Below, in pieces: positions 54,701 through 64,000 of a DNA stretch of 64,000 bases. The notes beneath the pieces were generated by a model that saw only the letters and a list, made by a program, of their open reading frames with translations, was not told the DNA's origin and did no database searches. Source of the stretch: Janthinobacterium lividum PAMC 25724 (GTDB lineage Bacteria; Pseudomonadota; Gammaproteobacteria; Burkholderiales; Burkholderiaceae_D); NCBI GenBank assembly GCA_000242815.2, contig AHHB01000021.1, positions 157,658-221,657 of the forward strand, given 5' to 3'. A program made the translations under genes and the position numbers. Within the stretch, counting starts at the first letter, position 1. Each line of letters opens with the position of its first letter.

Positions 54701-55699
54701 GTGAAAAAAATTACTCTGGCAGCATTGATCATCGGCACCTTCGCAGCGGCGACTGCGCAAGCTCAATCGAACGTTACCGTCTACGGCGTGGTCGATCTGG
54801 GTATTGCCAAGACCACGGGTGCGGCGATGCTGGAACGTGAAAACCAGGCGTCGCGCATTGGTTTCAAGGGCACGGAAGATCTGGGTAGCGGCTTGAAGGC
54901 CATTTTCAACCTGGAAGGCGAATTCAAGGGTGATACTGGTGCGCAAGCGTCCACCAACACCCTGTTCGATCGCCAGGCATGGGTTGGCCTGACCGGTGAC
55001 TTTGGTACCGTCTACCTGGGCCGTACCAAGGACCTGATCGACGGCACCCTGGCACGCGTTGATCCATTCAACACTTACGGCGTCATCGGCAAGATCAATG
55101 AGCCAGTCATGCGCGGCGGCCAGTCGCCAAACGGCGCACAAGCCATTCCGGCCACATCGGTCGTGGGCGTGTCGCGTGTGAGCAATGCTGTGACCTACAA
55201 CAGCCCATCGTTCAGCGGTTTTGTCGTCAGCGGCCAATACGTTGCCAGCGAAATCAAAGATGCCGATTCGGGTTTCAGCGTGGTTGCCACGTATGACCAG
55301 GGTCCAGTGAGCGCACACGCCGGCTACCAGAAGAAAGTACAGTCCGTTGCTAACGCAGCAGCCGAGCCGAAACTGTGGATCGTCGGTGGCGGTTACAAAT
55401 TTGGCCCTGCCAAAGTCACCTTTGATTACTCGAAAGCAGATACCGATGTTGCCGCTACCGGCGATTTCAAGAGCTACCTGCTGGGTCTGGCTTATGACAT
55501 CGGCGGCGGCGCAATCAAGGTCAGCTATGTGAAGCAGAAGCAAGACAGCCGCACCGTCAGCGGCAAGGAAACGGCCAAGGCCTATGGTCTGGGCTACGAC
55601 TACCCGCTGTCGAAGCGTACCGCTGTGTACGTCTACGGTGGCCGCGACCAGTTCAGCGAAAAATCGATGTATCAGCTGGGCATGACCCACAAATTCTAA
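54701..55699 (+). CDS. Gram-negative porin
   Basis: A 332-residue general porin of the betaproteobacterial type, with signal peptide ending AQA (about residue 21), then SNVTVYGVVDLGI as the first strand, RIGFKGTEDLGSGLKAIFNLE, and a C-terminal LGMTHKF ending in Phe, which is needed for barrel assembly. It forms trimeric diffusion channels in the outer membrane. It begins with GTG rather than ATG. A bidirectional terminator follows. Confidence 0.93.
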   Translation: MKKITLAALIIGTFAAATAQAQSNVTVYGVVDLGIAKTTGAAMLERENQASRIGFKGTEDLGSGLKAIFNLEGEFKGDTGAQASTNTLFDRQAWVGLTGDFGTVYLGRTKDLIDGTLARVDPFNTYGVIGKINEPVMRGGQSPNGAQAIPATSVVGVSRVSNAVTYNSPSFSGFVVSGQYVASEIKDADSGFSVVATYDQGPVSAHAGYQKKVQSVANAAAEPKLWIVGGGYKFGPAKVTFDYSKADTDVAATGDFKSYLLGLAYDIGGGAIKVSYVKQKQDSRTVSGKETAKAYGLGYDYPLSKRTAVYVYGGRDQFSEKSMYQLGMTHKF

Positions 55700-55721
55700 G
55701 CATCAGTTGATGTGATGAATG

Positions 55722-55748
55722 AAAAAGGCGCCTGCGGGCGCCTTTTTT
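55722..55748. terminator. Bidirectional terminator porin/histidine kinase
   Basis: AAAAAGGCGCC-TGC-GGGCGCCTTTTTT, with T runs on both strands, between the convergent genes. Confidence 0.9.
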
Positions 55749-55750
55749 CC

Positions 55751-56947
55751 TTATGCCGTGGCTGTTTGCGTCACTTCCGCCTGCATGGGCAGCGAGATGT
55801 CGATGCGTGTGCCGCCCAGTTCGCTATCGGTGCCAATATAGATGCTGCCGTTCAAGCCCCATACCCGTTCGCGCATGCCTAGCAGTCCGAGTGCCGTGGC
55901 TTTTTCCAGGTCGTGTTCAGCAATGCCGTGGCCATCATCCTGGATGGTGATTGCCAGAGAGGAATTGATGCGGTGCAGGGCGATGGTGATGTGGCTGGCC
56001 TCGGCGTGACGCGCGATATTCGTCAGCGCCTCTTGCACGATGCGGTAGATGGCCGTGCTACGCGCGTCGTCGAGCACCAGGTCGGCCTCGTCGGCCAGCA
56101 AGTCAAAATGGATGGTGCGGCGCAACAGGAAGTCATGGCGCAGTTTTTGTAGTGCAAAATACAATCCCCCCTCATCGAGCGCGCGCGGCCGCAGGTTGCT
56201 GGCGATGCGCCGCAGCGAAGTGATGGCCGTCAGCAGCAAGCCATCCATGCTGTGCAGCAACGCTTGTAGCGACAAAGTCGTGTCCGTGTGCTGGCGTACC
56301 AGCGTCAGGTCGCCTCGCAAGGTAGCCAGCAATTGCCCTAGGTCATCATGCAGTTCGCGCGCGATATGCTTGCGCTCTTCTTCGCGGATGGATTGCAGCG
56401 CATTCGACAATTCACGCAGTTGCGAAAAGGAGCGAGCCAGTTGCTCGTGCATCTGCTGTCGCGCGCTGATGTCGCGCACGATGATGGTCAACACGCTGCC
56501 GCCATCTGCCTGCATGGCCGAGAGTGAACCTTCGAGCGCAAACATGGCCCCATCGCTGCGCCTGCCCGTCAGGGTGTAGTCGGTGGCGCGCCGGCCCGAC
56601 AGGCGTAGTCCTTGATTGATATCGCCAAACGGCGCATCGCCATCATGGTTGCTCAGGCTGCAAAGAGTGCGTAAGTCGCGCAAGATGTAGTGGCCCAGGC
56701 GCATGCCGCGCATGCGGGCCGGCGTGTCGTCAAATAACCTGGCTGCCGCCGCGTTCGCATGCACGATGATTTGTTCGCTATCGATGCTGATGATGGCTTC
56801 GCTGGCGCTGGCGCTGTCAATGATGGCCTGGCCGTGCGCCCGCCGTTGCCGGCCGGCGTTCAAAGCAGGAAGCAAGCACAGTAAAAGCGCTGCCGCCATG
56901 CCCAGCGGCAAGATGCGCAGCAGGCGTGGACTGCCTCGATCAGGCAT
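55751..56947 (-). CDS. PAS sensor histidine kinase, NarX/LiaS type (HisKA_3)
   Basis: A 398-residue kinase. One hydrophobic segment (about 10-30), a PAS domain (about 38-160), and a HisKA_3 dimerisation domain with phospho-His200 in ARELHDDLGQ. The HATPase domain has the N box IVQEALTNIARHA and G boxes DDGHGI and GLLGMRERV. Such kinases pair with NarL/LuxR-type regulators, but none is adjacent; the downstream-of-start neighbour is a LytTR regulator that has its own kinase. So its partner is probably encoded elsewhere. Confidence 0.88.
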   Translation of the reverse strand: MPDRGSPRLLRILPLGMAAALLLCLLPALNAGRQRRAHGQAIIDSASASEAIISIDSEQIIVHANAAAARLFDDTPARMRGMRLGHYILRDLRTLCSLSNHDGDAPFGDINQGLRLSGRRATDYTLTGRRSDGAMFALEGSLSAMQADGGSVLTIIVRDISARQQMHEQLARSFSQLRELSNALQSIREEERKHIARELHDDLGQLLATLRGDLTLVRQHTDTTLSLQALLHSMDGLLLTAITSLRRIASNLRPRALDEGGLYFALQKLRHDFLLRRTIHFDLLADEADLVLDDARSTAIYRIVQEALTNIARHAEASHITIALHRINSSLAITIQDDGHGIAEHDLEKATALGLLGMRERVWGLNGSIYIGTDSELGGTRIDISLPMQAEVTQTATA

Positions 56948-57106
56948 GGGCTTCTCCTTGCGAACGTGTACGAAGGCCGGCCGGACAGCGATGGCGGACA
57001 GGACTGTAGATAGCCTAAGCCGGCCACTGCGGTGCGGCTTGATGTGGCACAGAAAGGGGAAGAAAGAGGGCTATGCGCCGCGCCGGCATGCCGGGCGGCG
57101 ACTCGC

Positions 57107-57865
57107 TTACATTTGCTTGAATAGGTGCAAGAAGCTGCGGCTCACTTCGAGCTTGTCGGATTTGCCTTTGATGAGTACCAAGTGACGGCCGCGGATGTCG
57201 CGCGTCACGCCTTCGATGGCATTGACGTTGACCAGTGTGGCACGGTGGATTTGCCAAAATAGCGAAGGATCGAGCTCTTCGGCCAGATCGCGCACAGGCT
57301 TGCGTATCAGTGCCTCATACTTGGCTGTCTGCACGCAGGTGTATTTCTCGTCAGAACGGAAAAATAAAATCTCATCGACGGGGATCATGCGCAAGTCCTG
57401 GCCGATGCTGGCCTGTATCCATTGCAGGTAGCTGGGCTTGGCCGTAATTTTTTCTGCCAGCTGCGACAGCATGGCCGTGACGCTGCCATTGACATCGAGC
57501 GCTGGCTTGTTCAAATGCGTTTTCAGGCGCTCGACCGTCACCAGCAAACGCTCATGCTCGGGTGGCTTGAGTACGTAATCGACTGCGCCCCGTTCGAAGG
57601 CTTCGACGGCGTGGGTATCGTAGGCGGTGACGAAGACGATATGGGTCTTGCTGCCAATCACTTGCGCCGCTTCCATGCCTGTCTTGCCCGGCATGCGGAT
57701 ATCGAGGAATGCAAAGTCGGGCTTGAGTTGCGCCACCAGTTCAATTGCTTCGTCGCCATTCTTGGCTTCGCCGATGATTTCCAGTTCGGGCCAGGCTTGG
57801 CCCAGGCGCAGGCGCAGCTGGTCGCGCATCAGTCTTTCGTCGTCGGCAATAATAGCGGTAGGCAT
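57107..57865 (-). CDS. LytTR-family response regulator
   Basis: A 252-residue AlgR/LytR-type regulator. Receiver domain with acidic pair Asp8-Asp9, phospho-acceptor Asp55 (FAFLDIRMP) and Lys in DYVLKPPEHE. LytTR DNA-binding domain near the C-terminus (FFRSDEKYTCVQT, QIHRATLVNVNAIEG). Partner kinase is the upstream gene, 76 bases away on the same strand. The ATG at 57865 was chosen over one three codons earlier because the receiver domain begins at once. Confidence 0.92.
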   Translation of the reverse strand: MPTAIIADDERLMRDQLRLRLGQAWPELEIIGEAKNGDEAIELVAQLKPDFAFLDIRMPGKTGMEAAQVIGSKTHIVFVTAYDTHAVEAFERGAVDYVLKPPEHERLLVTVERLKTHLNKPALDVNGSVTAMLSQLAEKITAKPSYLQWIQASIGQDLRMIPVDEILFFRSDEKYTCVQTAKYEALIRKPVRDLAEELDPSLFWQIHRATLVNVNAIEGVTRDIRGRHLVLIKGKSDKLEVSRSFLHLFKQM

Positions 57866-57941
57866 AGGTCTCAAGTGTGAACAGGCGAAGATTGATTATT
57901 CAATGAATTAGCGTTTTTATCAACTATCTTATTGAGCTCGC

Positions 57942-59234
57942 TTATTTGGATAGTTGATACGGTACTTCGATCACGGCGCACACACCGCTGGGCTGGTTGG
58001 GTGTGATGGTCAGGCTGCCCTGGTCGCCATGCAGCAGTTTTAGGCGCTCGCGGATGGTGGGCAAGCCCAGGCCCGTGCCATCGCTGGGTACGACACCAAA
58101 GCCCAGGCCGTCATCGGTGACGATCACGCGCAGCTTGCTGTGTGCTACTTCGGCCAGGATGCGCAAGGTGCCGCCTTCCGGTTTGACTTCCAGGCCGTGC
58201 TTGATGGCATTTTCTACCATCGATTGCAGCATCATGGGAGGAAAGGCGGCGCTGCGCAGGCCGTCTGGAATCTGGAAGTCGACGGTCAGGCGTTCTTCCA
58301 TGCGCATTTTCAGCAGGTTCAGGTACGCTTGCACCATGTCCGCTTCACGGCCCAGATTGGTAATCAGGGCGTTGTCGCGCATTTGCGGCAGTACGGCGCG
58401 CAGATACTGGATCAGGCTGCGTTGCATCTTCGCCGCACGCGGCGGATCGGTCTGGATCAGGTGCTCAACGGAGGCGAGGGTGTTGAACAGGAAATGAGGT
58501 TCGACTTGCGCTTGCATCATTTGCATTTTTGCTTCGCTGAGCTGGCGCTGCATGGATGCGCGTTCGGCCGCCTCATTTGCCGTAATGGTTTGCGCTTCCG
58601 CACGTTTCTTGCCGCCAACCAGAGCTTTCATGGCGAACAGGGCCAGCACCAGCAAAGACACAAAGCTCTTGAACCAAGTCGACGCTTGCTGGTGATAGCG
58701 TGATACTTTTTGTTCCGCAGCATCATCGACCGCTTCTTCTATGGCATTCGACAACTCTTCGCCGATTTGTGGCGGCAATTCGATATGGACCTCTTCCCCT
58801 GAAGCATTGGTGGTCACCGGATAGCTGGGTTTGGTGGCGGCGGCGGGCGGTTCGGGCGGTGCCGGCGGCACCGCTTTTGCCTGCTCGTCCGCAGTGGCGG
58901 CATCGGTCGGATCGCTGGCTGCATCAGCCGTGCTGCTACGCCGGTTCTTGCTGTTGCGCGGATTGAAATGGATGCCGGTATCGTCGATCAGGATATTCGT
59001 CTCACCCGAGCCTTTGCTGCTGCGCTTATGCGATTTGATGACGACTTCCTCATCCGGGTTGGACGAGAACAATTCGTCTTGCAAAATGGAGCCGGCGATC
59101 AGGGCCAGGGCGGCGAACAGGAAAAATTTCCACCAAGATAGCTGGGTTACCCAAGTCGTCGTCGCGTCGAATGCTCGTTGCAACCAGGCGAGGATGGTTT
59201 TCAACAATTGAGGCAGGCTGGAAATCGGAAGCAT
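57942..59234 (-). CDS. LytS-like sensor histidine kinase
   Basis: A 430-residue kinase with two membrane helices (about 34-52 and 188-207). Between them lie about 130 residues, probably periplasmic, acidic and proline-rich, with little predicted fold. The His_kinase domain has phospho-His247 in the VEPHFLFNTLASVEHL motif, and the HATPase N box MVENAIKHGLEV with DDGLGFG. Paired with the LytTR regulator downstream. The first ATG at 59234 was preferred over a TTG seven codons earlier. Confidence 0.9.
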   Translation of the reverse strand: MLPISSLPQLLKTILAWLQRAFDATTTWVTQLSWWKFFLFAALALIAGSILQDELFSSNPDEEVVIKSHKRSSKGSGETNILIDDTGIHFNPRNSKNRRSSTADAASDPTDAATADEQAKAVPPAPPEPPAAATKPSYPVTTNASGEEVHIELPPQIGEELSNAIEEAVDDAAEQKVSRYHQQASTWFKSFVSLLVLALFAMKALVGGKKRAEAQTITANEAAERASMQRQLSEAKMQMMQAQVEPHFLFNTLASVEHLIQTDPPRAAKMQRSLIQYLRAVLPQMRDNALITNLGREADMVQAYLNLLKMRMEERLTVDFQIPDGLRSAAFPPMMLQSMVENAIKHGLEVKPEGGTLRILAEVAHSKLRVIVTDDGLGFGVVPSDGTGLGLPTIRERLKLLHGDQGSLTITPNQPSGVCAVIEVPYQLSK

Positions 59235-59438
59235 GGATAGCACTTTCAAGTACAAGAGTTAAGCGGCGCTGGGGGCAAGTGCGAGTCTTTGTTGAGCAGC
59301 GTCAGAATCTGATGTTGCCACTGTGCCTAAAGACCTCGAACTATGCCAGTCGATTGCGACAGGCTGCACAAAAAGGCGCTTGAAGTGAAGACAATGCTTG
59401 CTGGGCAGAGGGGGACAGGCTGCGGCGAAAAAGAAGGC

Positions 59439-59467
59439 TTGCAGAGTTTGCGGGCCAGGGCTATAAT
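59439..59467 (+). promoter_or_regulatory. rRNA operon promoter P1
   Basis: TTGCAG (59439-59444), 17-base spacer, TATAAT (59462-59467). The sequence after it is GC-rich (CGCCCCCTCG), as in discriminators of stringently controlled rRNA promoters. Confidence 0.7.
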
Positions 59468-59551
59468 TCGCCCCCTCGCTGAACGACGCATGTAAATGCA
59501 GAGTAAAGCAGGGTAAAAAAGTTTTTAAGCGCAATGCGCTGAAAAACAGAG

Positions 59552-59580
59552 TTGACGGATTTAAAAAAATGCTTCATACT
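59552..59580 (+). promoter_or_regulatory. rRNA operon promoter P2
   Basis: TTGACG (59552-59557), 17-base spacer, CATACT (59575-59580). Preceded by an AT-rich region that may serve as UP element. Confidence 0.7.
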
Positions 59581-59654
59581 CTTCCTTCTTCGCAGCTGAC
59601 AAACACAACGCTTTGTCGATAGCGCGAGAGTGGTAAATAAGTAGTACCGAATAC

Positions 59655-59665
59655 GTTCTTTAACA
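59655..59665 (+). promoter_or_regulatory. boxA antitermination site (leader)
   Basis: GTTCTTTAACA matches the boxA core CTCTTTAACA of rRNA antitermination. A second copy is found before 23S at 61757. Confidence 0.8.
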
Positions 59666-59670
59666 ATTAA

Positions 59671-59696
59671 CAGTCGATAAGTGTGGGCATTTGATG
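59671..59696 (+). other. Pre-16S processing stem, 5' arm
   Basis: These 26 bases can pair along their full length with 61421-61446 downstream of 16S, with only three G-U pairs. This is the RNase III processing stalk that loops out the 16S precursor. Confidence 0.75.
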
Positions 59697-59857
59697 TAAG
59701 TGCAGCAGTGATCTTCGGGTCGCTGTAAAACTTAAAATATCAAATGTTCACAAGAAATAATGAAATAGGCGCTACGAAAGTAGTGGCCTGTCAGTTTTTT
59801 GAGTGAGCGACCCATCAGCAATGATGGTGCCGGTAAAACGGCAAAGTAACAGAGATT

Positions 59858-61391
<1,534 letters not shown>

Positions 61392-61420
61392 GAGTTTGCA
61401 CGAATCAGCAATGATTCACG

Positions 61421-61446
61421 CATCAAATGTTCACACTTATCGGCTG
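61421..61446 (+). other. Pre-16S processing stem, 3' arm
   Basis: Complementary over 26 bases to 59671-59696 (three G-U pairs). Confidence 0.75.
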
Positions 61447-61486
61447 TTTAATTAAGAAGAAACAGTAGTCGTAGTAGCACCGCGTT

Positions 61487-61563
61487 GGGGCTGTAGCTCA
61501 GCTGGTTAGAGCACCGTGTTGATAACGCGGGGGTCGTTGGTTCGAGTCCAACCAGCCCTACCA
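61487..61563 (+). tRNA. tRNA-Ile (GAT)
   Basis: 77-base cloverleaf in the 16S-23S spacer with anticodon GAT (61521-61523), the loop TTGATAA, T-loop GGTTCGAGTCC and encoded CCA end. Confidence 0.96.
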
Positions 61564-61602
61564 GCAAAAAAAGCCTTACCAGCTAATTAGTACATAATTC
61601 CC

Positions 61603-61676
61603 GGGGGATTAGCTCAGCTGGGAGAGCACCTGCTTTGCAAGCAGGGGTCGTCGGTTCGATCCCGTCATCCTCACCA
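61603..61676 (+). tRNA. tRNA-Ala (TGC), two bases short
   Basis: Second spacer tRNA with anticodon TGC in CTTTGCAAG. Length is 74 where 76 is expected: the G run after the anticodon stem has 4 rather than 5 bases, and the acceptor end reads CCTCACCA where CCTCCACCA is expected. Both losses are in homopolymers, which suggests sequence error. Confidence 0.92.
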
Positions 61677-61756
61677 AGTTTTACTCGAAAGTACAAACGT
61701 AAGCCAGTCAATAAGACTGTGTTTAGGTTTGATCTTTTAGCGATCAAAGCTGTTTC

Positions 61757-61767
61757 GTTCTTTAACA
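61757..61767 (+). promoter_or_regulatory. boxA antitermination site (16S-23S spacer)
   Basis: GTTCTTTAACA, identical to the copy in the leader, 157 bases before the 23S start. The rest of the spacer (61677-61923) has no gene. Confidence 0.8.
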
Positions 61768-61923
61768 ATCTGGAAGAAGTAAAGATTATTTATTGATCGG
61801 TTTGCTGTAAAAGTAAATCGATGGGTAATGATTGTATGTATCAACAAACAAGCAACAACGTTGTACTTTCTTATCCCTGTAGCGCTCTTTGGTCACCTCG
61901 GTGAACAGAGGCTAACGTTATAG

Positions 61924-64000
<2,077 letters not shown>

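Overview
The window comes from a betaproteobacterium of the family Oxalobacteraceae, most likely Janthinobacterium. The near-complete 16S rRNA gene reads like Janthinobacterium lividum, base composition is GC-rich, and PEP-CTERM proteins, a CysB-regulated APS-reductase cysteine operon and a GGDEF/EAL-rich signalling set all fit. No prophage, plasmid backbone, CRISPR array or antibiotic-resistance locus was seen.

Region by region. 1-7400: exported proteins: a 5'-truncated ExeM-type nuclease, two PEP-CTERM surface proteins, and a large S8 protease followed by a stand-alone copy of its own I9 propeptide. A 156-bp MITE-like element with 11-bp target duplications lies between them. 7858-17323: a ten-gene operon for a type II-secretion-like machine (GspG, GspF, GspE, an unknown protein, PilN-, PilO- and PilP-like proteins, a secretin lipoprotein and three further pseudopilins), the arrangement called predicted secretion system X in subsystem annotation. 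gspE carries a single-base deletion. 17550-30114: housekeeping and proteostasis genes: an FxDxF PEP-CTERM protein, murJ, rpsT, a DUF192 protein, rluE, icd, a cold-shock gene, clpS-clpA and a tricorn-like S41 protease. 30120-38020: signalling: a LytTR regulator beside a beheaded histidine kinase and a beheaded PhyH dioxygenase, prpR, a six-PAS GGDEF/EAL protein, and xth with an unusual tandem triplication of its own 3' end. 38591-45684: small genes, a creA homologue, a lipoprotein, pepA divergent from lptF-lptG (lptF frameshifted), cbiX and a Stealth-family sugar-phosphate transferase. 45822-53802: sulfate assimilation (tauE, cysI, DUF934, cysH, cysD, cysN, cobA) with divergent cysB. 53864-59234: a methyltransferase, a porin and two signalling modules. 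59439-64000: an rRNA operon (tandem promoters, boxA, 16S, tRNA-Ile, tRNA-Ala, 23S truncated by the window end).

The genes form clear functional units. Sulfate is activated by CysDN to APS, reduced directly by the Fe-S type CysH, then by CysI using siroheme that starts from CobA; TauE may export excess sulfite. LptFG lies opposite pepA as in many Gram-negatives. ClpS and ClpA are translationally coupled.

Two points deserve most attention. First, the 23S gene carries a roughly 120-nt intervening sequence in helix 45, closed by a perfect 18-bp stem, which predicts fragmented 23S rRNA. Second, single-base indels occur in gspE, lptF, the 16S gene (two) and tRNA-Ala (two) at positions that are normally invariant. 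They are best read as residual sequencing or assembly errors until checked.
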